In this document: positions 32,703 to 41,384 of the stretch, piece by piece | How positions within the stretch are numbered: the stretch's first letter is position 1 | Layout of the letters: the number at the start of each line of letters is the position of its first letter | Assembly: GCA_019239875.1 (NCBI GenBank) | Contig: JAFAZI010000161.1 | Coordinates: forward strand, 1 to 46,154 | Length of the DNA stretch: 46,154 bases | From: Frankiaceae bacterium | GTDB taxonomy: Bacteria; Actinomycetota; Actinomycetes; JAFAQI01 | Direction of reading: 5' to 3' | The notes under the pieces: generated by a model | What the model was told of the DNA's origin: nothing | What the model saw: the letters and a program-made list of their open reading frames with translations, nothing else | Database searches by the model: none | Made by a program: the position numbers and the translations under genes

Positions 32703-33552
32703 TCGACGCGAGGGCCTCGAGCTGTTCGAGATAGTGGTCCACCGAGTGGTGGACGAACGTCGCCGCGATGATGGTGACGCCGGCCGCACGCAATGATCCG
32801 ATGGCATCACCAGCCATCCCCGGCTCCGACACCGCATCTAAGGGCTTCGCGGATCCGAGCACGACTTCGAAACCATCCGGCGCCTCGACGCGGCTGAGCC
32901 AGTCGGTGACCTGGTCGGGCGTCACGCCGAACGGGCACCAGCCGTCACCGAGCTCGACCGCGCGACGAAGCGATCGCATGGTGCGGCCACCGACCCAGAT
33001 CGGGACGTGCTCCTGCACCGCGCACGGGTCGATGGTGAGGCCGCCGAAGCTGTAGTGCTTGCCCTGGTACGACGGCTCAGAGCGGGACAGCGATGCGCGG
33101 AGCGCCCGCATGGCGTCGTCCGCCCGCGAGCCGCGATCGTCGAAGGGCACGCCGAGCAGGTCGAACTCCTCCTTCAACGTCCCGACACCGACCCCGAGGA
33201 TCACGCGGCCACCGCTGACGACGTCGAGGGTGCCGTAGCGTTTCGCGATCTCGAGCGGATGGTGGTAGCCGAGGACCAGGACGTTGGTCGCCAATCGAAT
33301 CCGTTCGGTCCGCGCGGCGAGATAGCCGAAGGTGGCAAGCGGATCCCAGTACCGCGCCCCGCGTCGCCCGGCTTCTGACGTCGGCACGCCGATGTGCTCG
33401 CTGCACACGATGTGGTGGTAGCCGAGCCGGTCGGCCGTCGCAGCGATCCGGGCGAGGTCCTCGATGGTCCCGGTCTCCTCCCACCGCGCGTGGGCGCCTG
33501 GCATCGCGGTGACCACCGGCGTGGCCACTGACAGGCGTACGGGACCGGTCAT
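32689..33552 (-). CDS. LLM-class F420-dependent oxidoreductase
   Basis: A 287-residue luciferase-like oxidoreductase with the features of the TIGR03619-type F420-dependent group: DRLGYHHIVCSEHIGVP, RIRLATNVLVLGYHHPLEIAKRYGTLDVVSGGRVILGVGVG and VPIWVGGRTMRSLRRAVELGDGWCPF. The substrate is unknown. ATG 33552 overlaps the upstream gene's TGA (ATGA), so the two are coupled. The C-terminus (FVHHSVDHYLEQLEALASI) overlaps the converging ABM-like gene. Confidence 0.9.
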   Translation of the reverse strand: MTGPVRLSVATPVVTAMPGAHARWEETGTIEDLARIAATADRLGYHHIVCSEHIGVPTSEAGRRGARYWDPLATFGYLAARTERIRLATNVLVLGYHHPLEIAKRYGTLDVVSGGRVILGVGVGTLKEEFDLLGVPFDDRGSRADDAMRALRASLSRSEPSYQGKHYSFGGLTIDPCAVQEHVPIWVGGRTMRSLRRAVELGDGWCPFGVTPDQVTDWLSRVEAPDGFEVVLGSAKPLDAVSEPGMAGDAIGSLRAAGVTIIAATFVHHSVDHYLEQLEALASITTD

Positions 33553-34238
33553 CGCGGCCACACCTCCCACTCGATCATCGAACGCAACGGTCCCGCGAAC
33601 AGTGGTCGTGCCGCACCCGACCGCCACCGTCGCTCGACGAGCGGCGTCAAGGTGGCCGTAGTCGCCAGCGGGTCCTGGTCGAGATAGACCAGCGTCATCA
33701 CGTGCGGCGCGTTGTGCCACGGCGCGGGGCGCTGGGTGTCGGGGACGCCGTACCGCCACACGCCGGCAACGCCAGGCACGTCGAGCAGCTCCGGATCGTC
33801 GGGTGCGGGTTCGCCGGCCTCGACCAGCAGGAGGACGCCGCGGTGCGGTCGCCAGGGCAACACCTCCGCCGACACCATCGCCGCGGGCGCCGCCGCACAT
33901 GACACGAGTGGAAGCGCACTGAGCTGCAGCGACGGCCGGCGGTCCGGGAATCGGCCAGCGGCCGCGAGGCTCCCGCCGAGTGCGATGAAGTCGGCCAACG
34001 TTTCCTCGACCGGGTCACCAACGAGGTAGGTGACGAGGTTGCCGACGTCGGCGAGCGGCCCTTCCCCGGCGAGACGAGCCTCGAGGTAGGCGCCGTCGGC
34101 GATGTAGCGCGATGCGTGCTGGATCCCCGGCAAGCGGAACTGCTCGGGCATGTGATCGAGGAGATGCCACCGCAGGTAGTCGGCGTCCTCACCAACCGGC
34201 AGGGTGAGGCTGAAGACCCCCACCTTCACTCGCGCCAC
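33549..34238 (-). CDS. conserved-looking protein, possibly EthD/dimeric-barrel-like
   Basis: A 229-residue protein with two similar-looking halves. The first contains VFSLTLPVGEDADYLRWHLLDHMPEQFRLPGIQHASRYI; the second has VLLLVEAGEPAPDDPELLDVPGVAGVWRYGVP and HVMTLVYLDQDPLATTATL. The alternation and the LLDHMPEQF...GIQHASRY motif suggest a tandem ferredoxin-like alpha/beta barrel, as in EthD or DUF4286-type proteins, but I do not recognise the family with certainty. It starts with GTG 34238 and its stop overlaps the LLM gene start by 4 nt, implying a shared function with that oxidoreductase. Confidence 0.6.
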   Translation of the reverse strand: MARVKVGVFSLTLPVGEDADYLRWHLLDHMPEQFRLPGIQHASRYIADGAYLEARLAGEGPLADVGNLVTYLVGDPVEETLADFIALGGSLAAAGRFPDRRPSLQLSALPLVSCAAAPAAMVSAEVLPWRPHRGVLLLVEAGEPAPDDPELLDVPGVAGVWRYGVPDTQRPAPWHNAPHVMTLVYLDQDPLATTATLTPLVERRWRSGAARPLFAGPLRSMIEWEVWPR

Positions 34239-34302
34239 GCAGAGAACCTACGCGACCGACGTAGCGGCGTACCGAGACGATCTTCCGTCCTGCCGCGGAG
34301 CC

Positions 34303-34701
34303 TCAGGCCTGCGCGATGCGGACCAGATTGCCGGACGGGTCGCGGAACGCGCAGTCGCGGGCGCCCCACGGCTGCGAAGCGGGCTCCTGCAAGACTTCGG
34401 CGCCCGAGGCGCGGACCTTCTCGAAGGTGGCGTCGAGATCCTCGGTCTGGAAGATTGCGGCCTGCATCGACCCCTTGGTGACGAGGGAGAGCAGCGCGTC
34501 CCCCTCGGTCTGCGAGCGGCCGCCGTGTGGCTGCGAGAGCACGATGGCGACGTCCTGGCCGGGAGCGCCGACGGTCACCCAACGGAAGCCGTCCGAGGCG
34601 ACGTCCATCCGCACCTCCAGGCCGAGGGCGTCGCGATAGAAGGTCAGCGCCTCGTCCGGGTCGTGGACGGTGATGAACATGGTGGAAACGTTGACGGTCA
34701 T
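34303..34701 (-). CDS. VOC-family protein (bleomycin-resistance/glyoxalase-like)
   Basis: A 132-residue VOC protein beginning MTVNVSTMFITVHDPDEALTFYRDALGLEV, with a second module QAAIFQTEDLDATFEKVRASGAEVLQEP and ending RDCAFRDPSGNLVRIAQA. The usual first metal His is replaced by Phe or Thr in this stretch (TMFITV), so it may not be a classical glyoxalase I. It lies 61 bp downstream of an AraC-type regulator on the same strand, a frequent actinobacterial pairing in which the regulator controls the VOC gene. Confidence 0.85.
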   Translation of the reverse strand: MTVNVSTMFITVHDPDEALTFYRDALGLEVRMDVASDGFRWVTVGAPGQDVAIVLSQPHGGRSQTEGDALLSLVTKGSMQAAIFQTEDLDATFEKVRASGAEVLQEPASQPWGARDCAFRDPSGNLVRIAQA

Positions 34702-34762
34702 GGCTTGACCGTAAGACGACCGGTCGCCGGGCGCTTCTCCATTCCTGCTCGACGCCGGAGCG

Positions 34763-35182
34763 TCACGAGGTGACGGGGATACGACGCGGTCGGGTGGCGA
34801 CCTTCGTCACGCAGGACGGCACCGTCTCCAGGTGGCGATGGTCGCGGGCGCGGTACTGCGAGGGGGTCTCGCCGATGATCTCGGTGAACCGGGAGCTGAA
34901 CGAGCCGAGCGAGGTGCAGCCCACTGCGAAGCACGTGTCGGTGACCGACATGCCTTGGCGTAGCAACGCTTTGGCGCGCTCGATTCGGCGGGTCATGAGA
35001 TAGGAGTACGGCGTCTCGCCGTACGCCGCCCGGAACTTGCGGGAGAAGTGGGCCGGCGACATCAGCGCCGCCCGCGCCATCGCCGGCACGTCAAGCGGCT
35101 CCGAGTAGTGGCGGTCCATGAAGTCCCGAGCCCGGCGCAGGTGCGCAAGGTCGGCGATCTCTTCCGGCGTCACCCGACTCAC
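34763..35182 (-). CDS. AraC-family transcriptional regulator, short form
   Basis: A 139-residue protein consisting almost only of the two AraC helix-turn-helix motifs: ARDFMDRHYSEPLDVPAMARAALMSPAHFSRKFRAAYGETPYSYL, then RRIERAKALLRQGMSVTDTCFAVGCTSLGSFSSRFTEIIGETPSQYR. There is no ligand-binding domain; members this short are common beside VOC genes. The C-terminal tail (VTKVATRPRRIPVTS) is basic. It is transcribed towards the VOC gene and divergent from the PspC-like gene. Confidence 0.9.
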   Translation of the reverse strand: MSRVTPEEIADLAHLRRARDFMDRHYSEPLDVPAMARAALMSPAHFSRKFRAAYGETPYSYLMTRRIERAKALLRQGMSVTDTCFAVGCTSLGSFSSRFTEIIGETPSQYRARDHRHLETVPSCVTKVATRPRRIPVTS

Positions 35183-35359
35183 GGTACGCGCTCCCGCGCG
35201 CTGCCTGACGCTGCCACATGAAGGCCGACAAGACGATCCAAATGCCGCAGATCGCGGCGCTCATGTGGCCCATCATGTGGGCTTCCCTCATGGTGCCGTC
35301 GCTCGTTCGCGCGAATCATCGAGTTCACCACCCAGCCAGCAAGGCACCAGGAGGACTCG

Positions 35360-36451
35360 ATGACCGCATCGACCACAACGCCGGTGAGCGACGCGACAGC
35401 GACTACACCGATCAGCGCCGCACCGGTGGCGCCCGAAGCGGTTGGCTCCAGCGGACCGCACCGGTGGGTCGGCGGCGTCGCGTCAGGCGTTGCCGGCCGC
35501 ACCCGGATCCCCGTCACCGTGCTGCGAGTCGGGTGGGTCGGCGCCGTAGCAATCTGCTCCAGCACCGGCAAGTCCACGCTCGCCTGGGTGCCGGTGGTCT
35601 GCTACCTGGCCTGCTGGTGGACGCTCGCGAAGCGTCGCCGCCCAGTCGAGACGTCGGCTGCTGCCCCCATGACCACGCCGGCTCAGCGCCCAGCCGCACC
35701 GGCTGCCGCCGCCCCCACCCACGAGCCAACAACGACGCCGGCCGCCAAGCCAACGGCGACCCTTCCGGCCGCCGAGGCCACGGCAACCGTCCCCACCACG
35801 CCCGCCGTGGATGACACGCCGCAGCTGGCACGGCTCAAGGACTTCGTCCGCTACGTGTGGGGAACGCAGCCGACACCGCAACCGACGTACACCGCCGACC
35901 TGTGTGGCGTCGTCCTCACCGGCCTGCAGATTCCCGGCCGGCGCGACATTGGTTACTACGCGCCGCGGCTGCCGTTCGGCAAGCTCTACGTCTACCCCAA
36001 CTACCTGGTCTTCCTGTCGGAGTCACACAACAAGCCAGGCGTCGTGCCCTCCGCGGGGCGCTTGGTGTCGGTCCTGCTGGATGCGTGGCGAGTCATCGGC
36101 TTCTGGCGCCCGATCCCGCTTGCGCGTCAGGTGTACCGATCCGTCACGACCGACGAGCTGGACCGGCTGCGCAAACCACTGGGCAACCCCAACTCGATCG
36201 TCGTACGACGCAGCGACATCACGCGGGTCAGCGTGCGCAGGTACCAGCTCACGCAATACGTCGTCGTGGAGACGGTCGACGGCGAGATCATGCTGACCCC
36301 GAACACCTACCTCGGCCTGGTCGGATCCTTTGCCTTCGGCTTCCTGCTGTTGCGCAGCGTCCGGATGAACGTGATGGGCCTGATGGGCCTGCCGTGGCAG
36401 ACGGCGCTCGTCCGCGAGTTGAACCGCCCCACCGCCGCATCTTCCAACTGA
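35360..36451 (+). CDS. PspC-like membrane protein with long Ala/Pro/Thr linker
   Basis: A 363-residue protein starting at ATG 35360, with a strong AGGAGG-type site 5-6 nt upstream. After about 30 Ala/Thr-rich residues comes a PspC-like segment (HRWVGGVASGVAGRTRIPVTVLRVGWVGAVAIC) and a hydrophobic helix (AWVPVVCYLACWWTLA). Then a low-complexity linker rich in Ala/Pro/Thr (about residues 95-155) leads to a C-terminal soluble-looking domain with strands (LYVYPNYLVFLSES, NSIVVRRSDITRV, YVVVETVDGEIML) and a final hydrophobic stretch GLVGSFAFGFLLL. The strands resemble a PH-like fold, but this is only a guess. A small gene with its own strong ribosome-binding site follows 37 bp downstream. Confidence 0.7.
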   Translation: MTASTTTPVSDATATTPISAAPVAPEAVGSSGPHRWVGGVASGVAGRTRIPVTVLRVGWVGAVAICSSTGKSTLAWVPVVCYLACWWTLAKRRRPVETSAAAPMTTPAQRPAAPAAAAPTHEPTTTPAAKPTATLPAAEATATVPTTPAVDDTPQLARLKDFVRYVWGTQPTPQPTYTADLCGVVLTGLQIPGRRDIGYYAPRLPFGKLYVYPNYLVFLSESHNKPGVVPSAGRLVSVLLDAWRVIGFWRPIPLARQVYRSVTTDELDRLRKPLGNPNSIVVRRSDITRVSVRRYQLTQYVVVETVDGEIMLTPNTYLGLVGSFAFGFLLLRSVRMNVMGLMGLPWQTALVRELNRPTAASSN

Positions 36452-36488
36452 CCGCCGTACCCCACCAGACTTCGACCAAGGAGCAGAC

Positions 36489-36986
36489 ATGATCTTCGAC
36501 GCGATCAGCGACTTCATCCACGAGCTCATCGGCGGCACCGGATCCAGCCATCTCGCCGACCTCGGTGCGGACCCGCACCAGCTGCTCGATGTCAGCGGCG
36601 CCCACGACGTGGCCGACACCACCTCGCAGTTCCCGACCATGGGTGGCTCAGCGGTCATGGACCAGGTCAACCAGGCGATGGACACCGCGACGCAGAACTA
36701 CACCAGCGGGATGGCCCTTGCCGATCACGCGCCGCACCTGGAGAGCGCCGGTCAGCAGGCGCAGGACTTCATCCACGGCGTCATGCACGCCAGCCCGGAG
36801 CAGCTCGAGCGGACCGGCAACCAGCTCGGCGGAATGAACTTCAGCGACCACGTTCACAACAGCGTCAACGCGGCGTCGCAACAGATCCTGGACCGCGATG
36901 CAGCTCACGAGCAGATCCGGGGTGCTGACAAGGCGCTGATCGATGGCCAGTCGATCGTGAACGCCGTCAGGCGGCTGCTCGGTTGA
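36489..36986 (+). CDS. small acidic helical protein of unknown function
   Basis: A 165-residue protein I do not recognise. ATG 36489 follows a good ribosome-binding site (AAGGAG, 6 nt). It is largely helical and rich in Asp, His, Gln and Ala (ISDFIHELIGG, AVMDQVNQAMDTATQNYTSGMALADH, AGQQAQDFIHGVMHASPEQLERTGNQLGG, NSVNAASQQILDRDAAHEQIRGADKALIDG). It has no signal peptide and no membrane segment. It lies 37 bp after the PspC-like gene and probably forms a two-gene unit with it, perhaps as a soluble partner (inference). Confidence 0.75.
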   Translation: MIFDAISDFIHELIGGTGSSHLADLGADPHQLLDVSGAHDVADTTSQFPTMGGSAVMDQVNQAMDTATQNYTSGMALADHAPHLESAGQQAQDFIHGVMHASPEQLERTGNQLGGMNFSDHVHNSVNAASQQILDRDAAHEQIRGADKALIDGQSIVNAVRRLLG

Positions 36987-36997
36987 TCGTCACTTGG

Positions 36998-39355
36998 TCA
37001 TCGGCGGGCGGCACCGTCGCTGTTGACCGCCGCGAGCTCGCCGCGCCATCGCAGCGCGGCGGGCTCGTCGCATGTCCGCTCCGCAAGCCGGACCAGTCCC
37101 TCGAGGCAGGCGACCATTCCGGCTCGATGGTCGAGGTCACGGTTGAGGTCGAGGGCGTGGACGTAGCGGTCGGCCGCCACCGGCTCATCGGCCTGCTCGG
37201 CCAGGATGGCGAAGCCGGTGCGGGCGGCCGCACGCCCCCACGGGTCGGCGATGTCGGCACTGATCTGCAGCACCGCGTCCCACTGCGAGGCGGCCTCGGC
37301 GGCGTCACCGCCTTGCGTCGCCAGGCGCGCCAACGCCTGTCGGCACTCGCTCTCACCGGGCCGGTCGCCGAGCTCGAGGAATGCCGACAAGCACTGGCTG
37401 AACAACGCGGCCGCGTCATCCAGCCGGCCTTGACGTGTGGCGATCTCGCCGAGCGTTCCCAGGACGTCGGCGGTGCTTCGTGTGTCGCCGAGCGCACGGA
37501 ACTCGGTGAGGCTCTCCTCCAGCAACCGTGCGCCGGACGCGTCGTCTCCCGCGTCGGTCGCGAGCGCACCGAGGTTGATCAGCGCGACGGCGATGACCCG
37601 CTGGTCACTGAGCTCCCGGCCGACCTGCAACGCAGCTCGGAACTGCTCGCCGGCCGCCACGGCATCGCCGCGATACTGCGCGATCATTCCGACGAGCATC
37701 TGTGCGCTGGCCGCGAGACCGCGTTGATCGAGCTGCGCGAGGTGCTCCGTGGCGCGCTGCGCCAGATCGCTGGCCCGGTCGAGATCGCCGCCGAGCCACG
37801 TGATGACGCCAGCGCCGTACTGTGCCGTCGCGTACGCGACCTGGATGTCGTGGTCGGCTGGCGCCGGGAGCGCGAGGACCTGGTCGAGCCAGCGACGGCC
37901 CTCCGACAGATGGCCGTGCAGGTACCAGAATCGCCACAATCCCGCCGCGATGCGGACGGCCCGGCCGCGCGGATCGTCGGGCACGGCGAGCGACTGGCTC
38001 AGCGCTGAGCGAAGGTTGTCGTGCTCGACGTGCAACCGGTCGAGCCAGACCGCTTGGTCCGGTCCTGTCAGTGCCTCGCCGGCGCGAGCGGCCAGATCGA
38101 GACACCACCCGACATGACGCTGGCGCGGATCGTCGGCGTCAGGCCGCGCGGCGAGTTGTTCTGCGGCGTACTGCGCGATCGTCTCGAGCATCCGAAGTCG
38201 CGAGCGCTCGCCGTCCGACTGAACGGTGAGCAGGCTGGCGTCAAGCAGGGCCTCGAGATCGTCCAGGCAATCCCGCCCGACCACGCGCGACGCACTCGCG
38301 ACATCGAAGCCACCCCTGAAGACGGAGCACGCGGCGAACACCTCTTGCTCATCACCGTTGAGCAGGTCGTAGCTCCACCCGACGAGAGCACGCATCGTGC
38401 GCTGCCGCTCGGGCGCTCCGGTGCTTCGGATCGCGAGCAGGTCGAGGTCGAGCCGAGCAAGCAGCTCGGACGGTGTGAGGAGTCTCGACCGAGCGGCGGC
38501 GAGCTCGATCGGCAGCGGTAGCCCATCGAGTCGCTGGCAGATCTCGGCCACAGTCACGGCATCGGAGGCGGTGACCCGGCGGCCGGTGGCAGCCTCGGCG
38601 CGGACCATGAACAGTGCAGCCGCGTCGTTCGCCGGGAGCGGACGGACGTCGACCACGTGCTCTCCGGTCAGCCGAAGCGGGGTCCGGCTTGTCACCACGG
38701 TCACGAGCGAGGTCGACATCAGCGCCCGCGCGACCGCCGTCGTCGCATCGAGAACATGCTCAGCGTTGTCGAGGACGATGAGATCGTGCCGATCCGCTAG
38801 CGAGGTCGCCGCATTGCGGAGCAACGTCTCCGGTGAGTCCGCGAGCCCGAGCGCACGGGCGACCACTGACGCAACAAGGTCGGGATCCTCGAGCGATGAG
38901 AGGTCGACAAAGACCGCCTCGGCAACGTGCGTCGGCGCGACCATGAGCTCGCGCGCCAGCCGCGTCTTGCCGACACCACCAGGACCGGTCAGCGTCAGGA
39001 GCCGCGCGCCCTCGCGCAACGCGCGTTGACACTCGACGAACTCGTCGTGGCGTCCGATGAGGGCCTCAGGTGTTGGTCGCTCCCCGCCGGAGTGCGGAGG
39101 GGTCTCGTCCGGCGCAGAACGTCCGGCCGCGGCAGCCAGGAACCGCTCGTGATCGTCGCCCTCGAGGCGCAGCGCACCGGCGAGCAGATCGGCGGTGAAC
39201 CTCCGAGCGGTCTTGTTGACTCCCCGCTCGAGGTCGCTCACCGTCCGAGTGCTCAGGCCTGCGCGCTCGGCAAGTGCCTCCTGGCTGAGCCGCGCACCTT
39301 CGCGCAGGGTTCGGAGCAGTCCTCCGAACGATGGCTCGGACACGCGGCCCAGCAT
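36998..39355 (-). CDS. STAND-type transcriptional regulator (XRE HTH, ATPase, TPR)
   Basis: A 785-residue signalling protein. Residues 8-65 are an XRE-type helix-turn-helix (FGGLLRTLREGARLSQEALAERAGLSTRTVSDLERG). A STAND ATPase follows with Walker A GPGGVGKT (124-131), Walker B LIVLDN (about 191-196), a TSRTPL sensor and LDGLPLPIELAAAR. The C-terminal half is made of TPR-like helical repeats (ASDLAQRATEHLAQ, AAGEQFRAALQVG, ARLLEESLTEFRALGD, AALFSQCLSAFLELGD). This AfsR/MalT-like layout is common in actinobacteria; the trigger is unknown. ATG 39355 is preferred over the longer frame; GTG 39343 is also possible. It converges with the small helical protein. Confidence 0.9.
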   Translation of the reverse strand: MLGRVSEPSFGGLLRTLREGARLSQEALAERAGLSTRTVSDLERGVNKTARRFTADLLAGALRLEGDDHERFLAAAAGRSAPDETPPHSGGERPTPEALIGRHDEFVECQRALREGARLLTLTGPGGVGKTRLARELMVAPTHVAEAVFVDLSSLEDPDLVASVVARALGLADSPETLLRNAATSLADRHDLIVLDNAEHVLDATTAVARALMSTSLVTVVTSRTPLRLTGEHVVDVRPLPANDAAALFMVRAEAATGRRVTASDAVTVAEICQRLDGLPLPIELAAARSRLLTPSELLARLDLDLLAIRSTGAPERQRTMRALVGWSYDLLNGDEQEVFAACSVFRGGFDVASASRVVGRDCLDDLEALLDASLLTVQSDGERSRLRMLETIAQYAAEQLAARPDADDPRQRHVGWCLDLAARAGEALTGPDQAVWLDRLHVEHDNLRSALSQSLAVPDDPRGRAVRIAAGLWRFWYLHGHLSEGRRWLDQVLALPAPADHDIQVAYATAQYGAGVITWLGGDLDRASDLAQRATEHLAQLDQRGLAASAQMLVGMIAQYRGDAVAAGEQFRAALQVGRELSDQRVIAVALINLGALATDAGDDASGARLLEESLTEFRALGDTRSTADVLGTLGEIATRQGRLDDAAALFSQCLSAFLELGDRPGESECRQALARLATQGGDAAEAASQWDAVLQISADIADPWGRAAARTGFAILAEQADEPVAADRYVHALDLNRDLDHRAGMVACLEGLVRLAERTCDEPAALRWRGELAAVNSDGAARR

Positions 39356-39452
39356 GGCAGAACGCGCCCGATCCAGTGCCGGCAAATGGGGTCGTGAGTA
39401 GCCGGTGCCGCAGGAACGGCAGGTACGGCTCACGACCCTCGAGAAGTCGCGC

Positions 39453-40712
39453 TCAGTGCAGGACGAGTGCGACCTTCGCACCGGCATCCAACACGGCGTA
39501 GCGGCCCGGGGAGGACTTCTTCACCTTGAGGTGATGGTGCTTGTGCTTGGGCTTGGTGACCTTGCCGGTCTTGCAGTGAGCGGCCTCGAGGGCGTTCTTC
39601 GCCTTGGCGAGCGACATGCCCTTGAGTCTCGGCACGTCGCAGTGCAGGGCAGCGGTGCGCAGGTCGTAGAAGGTACAGACCTCGCGGTCGTTGTTGGCGA
39701 TCTTGAGGTGCGCAGCAGTGGCGTCGACATTCACGTCCGGCCGTCCGTTCTTCGTGCACACCAGGGTGACCGCATAGTGCGGCAGCGAGGCTGCGTCGGT
39801 CGGGCGCTGGCTGACGATGTGGCGTCCCACCTTGACCGGCACCACGCTCGTGCGACCATCCGGCGCTGCGGCCACCGCTGTCTTGCCGTCGATGCGCAGG
39901 TCGAACAGACCCGGATCGGAGGCGGGCTGGAGCGTCTCGATGAGGGTGATCGTCGTGCTCCCGCCACCTCCCGCGAAGCTGACGTCATGCGTCGCGTTTG
40001 TGTCGTGCGGACTGTCGTCACTGACCGACAACGTCACCTGGTAGGTGCCCGGCGTTGCGAAGGTGTGCGTCCACGTGTGGCCGACGCCGTACGTGCCGTC
40101 AGACGCCGACCATGTCTCGTACAGGCCACCGACGCGGCTCGTGGCCATCGATGTGAAGGTGAACTTGCCGCTGGTGTTGCCAGGAGCCGTGGTGAACTCT
40201 GCCGTCGGACCGGGCACCTCACGCGAGAGGTTGAAGTAGTGGCCCGGGTTCGGCGGAAGTACGCCCTGCCCGTCGATCTCGACGAGCGGCGCAGTGAACA
40301 AGACGGGATAGGAGGCGGGCGCCCAGGTCCAGGTGACGTTGCAGTCGACGCCAGTCGCATTCGGCGCGAGCGTGTCGCCGCTGGACAGGGTTTCCGGGTT
40401 CGTACCGACGCAGGTCATCGACCCGGACGCAGGCGAGCCGTATCCGGAGGTGCTTGGCCCGACGTTGTAGGAGTACACGCAGTTGCTGGTCTGGCCGTTC
40501 GCGCAGTACGGGTTCGCATGCTTGACGTGCAGATGGATCTTCAGCGAGGTCTGAGTGAACGACGTGATCGAACACGTGTCATGCGGCTGCGAGCTGTCCG
40601 GCTTACATGTGGTCGGTCCTGGATCAGCCGCCGCCGCATGCTGCAACGGAGAGATGAACCCGGCGGTTCCAACCGCCAGGACCGTCGAGACGAAGAGCGC
40701 ACGTAGCCGCAT
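39453..40712 (-). CDS. secreted protein with PKD-like and C-terminal PASTA domains
   Basis: A 419-residue exported protein. ATG 40712 (GGGGGA upstream) gives a signal peptide MRLRALFVSTVLAVGTAGF. The Cys-containing N-terminal region (TTCKPDSSQPHDTCSI, PYCANGQTSNCVYSYN) is followed by a PKD-like immunoglobulin fold (YGVGHTWTHTFATPGTYQVTLSVSDD, around 225-265). After a Gly-rich hinge comes a domain with a CTFYD motif, then a single PASTA domain (CDVPRLKGMSLAKAKNALEAAHC...VLDAGAKVALVLH). PASTA domains bind peptidoglycan fragments or beta-lactams in kinases and PBPs; here there is no kinase, transpeptidase or membrane anchor. A wall-associated adhesin or scaffold is plausible. Confidence 0.8.
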   Translation of the reverse strand: MRLRALFVSTVLAVGTAGFISPLQHAAAADPGPTTCKPDSSQPHDTCSITSFTQTSLKIHLHVKHANPYCANGQTSNCVYSYNVGPSTSGYGSPASGSMTCVGTNPETLSSGDTLAPNATGVDCNVTWTWAPASYPVLFTAPLVEIDGQGVLPPNPGHYFNLSREVPGPTAEFTTAPGNTSGKFTFTSMATSRVGGLYETWSASDGTYGVGHTWTHTFATPGTYQVTLSVSDDSPHDTNATHDVSFAGGGGSTTITLIETLQPASDPGLFDLRIDGKTAVAAAPDGRTSVVPVKVGRHIVSQRPTDAASLPHYAVTLVCTKNGRPDVNVDATAAHLKIANNDREVCTFYDLRTAALHCDVPRLKGMSLAKAKNALEAAHCKTGKVTKPKHKHHHLKVKKSSPGRYAVLDAGAKVALVLH

Positions 40713-40817
40713 GGGTCCCCCTAGTACCGCCGTGCCGCGAACGTACCGACGCGGCTCGGCGCCATCAGGCAAACGCCCAAATCGACGCCCGCGTCTGATA
40801 TGCGAGGCTGCGACCGT

Positions 40818-41285
40818 TCAGGCCGGTTTGAGCTCGAAGACCTTGATCTCCCGGGTCGTACGTCGCTCGTAGACATTGAAGTTCGGCCAGACCTTCACCA
40901 TGTCAGCCCACGCCTCGGCTCTCTCCTGTCCGGTGAGTAATCGCGCACTGAACTTCCGGTCGGCGCCCTGGAATCGCAGCGTGCCGGCGCCGGCCGCCTC
41001 GAGGTTCGCCACCCACACCGGTTCCTTCGGGCCACCGAAGTACGACCCCGCGATCAGGAAGGTGTCGCCTCTCGGGACGCAGAGCAATGGCGTCGTGCGC
41101 GGGGTGCCGGTGCGTCGACCAGGAACGGTCAGCAAGAGGTTCGGCAGTCCCGCGATGTTGAGGATCGTGATCCGTCCGCCAGTGGTGCGGTGGAGCGTCT
41201 TGTCGATCGCCGTGATCTGCGGGAGGAGGCGCGGCATCCACTCGAGCGCACCGATCCGGACAGCGAGGGGTGTGAGCAGGCCCAT
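40818..41285 (-). CDS. deazaflavin-dependent nitroreductase-family protein (Ddn-like)
   Basis: A 155-residue protein of the actinobacterial F420H2-dependent reductase family (PF04075, Ddn/Fgd-linked quinone reductase type). The core reads LLLTVPGRRTGTPRTTPLLCVPRGDTFLIAGSYFGGPKEPVWVANLEAAG, with the RRTG and GS-GG-P segments typical of F420-phosphate contacts, and ends WADMVKVWPNFNVYERRTTREIKVFELKP. It probably reduces quinones or other small electrophiles at the membrane. Its ATG (41285) is divergent from a secreted-protein gene. Confidence 0.9.
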   Translation of the reverse strand: MGLLTPLAVRIGALEWMPRLLPQITAIDKTLHRTTGGRITILNIAGLPNLLLTVPGRRTGTPRTTPLLCVPRGDTFLIAGSYFGGPKEPVWVANLEAAGAGTLRFQGADRKFSARLLTGQERAEAWADMVKVWPNFNVYERRTTREIKVFELKPA

Positions 41286-41384
41286 CCGACCAAACTACGG
41301 CTCGCCTTGACCGCCTGCTCGATCTCCTCGCGGTAGAGGCGCACACTGTTGTCGGTACACGCTCGTTCGCCTCCGGAGGACAGC

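Noticed and set aside
35183-35291. Possible small membrane peptide on the minus strand (MREAHMMGHMSAAICGIWIVLSAFM-like) upstream of AraC.
   Set aside because: It runs out of frame into the AraC gene, has no ribosome-binding site, and could be chance in a promoter region.
36134-36151. TGTACCGATCCGTCAC, resembling the regulon motif.
   Set aside because: Lies inside the PspC-like coding sequence and lacks the second half-site.
36983-38008. Long plus-strand frame across the STAND regulator.
   Set aside because: Antisense shadow of the TPR region; no domain-like sequence.
39405-40706. A 433-codon plus-strand open frame.
   Set aside because: Low-complexity Arg/Gly/Val text antisense to the secreted PKD-PASTA gene, which has a signal peptide and ribosome-binding site.
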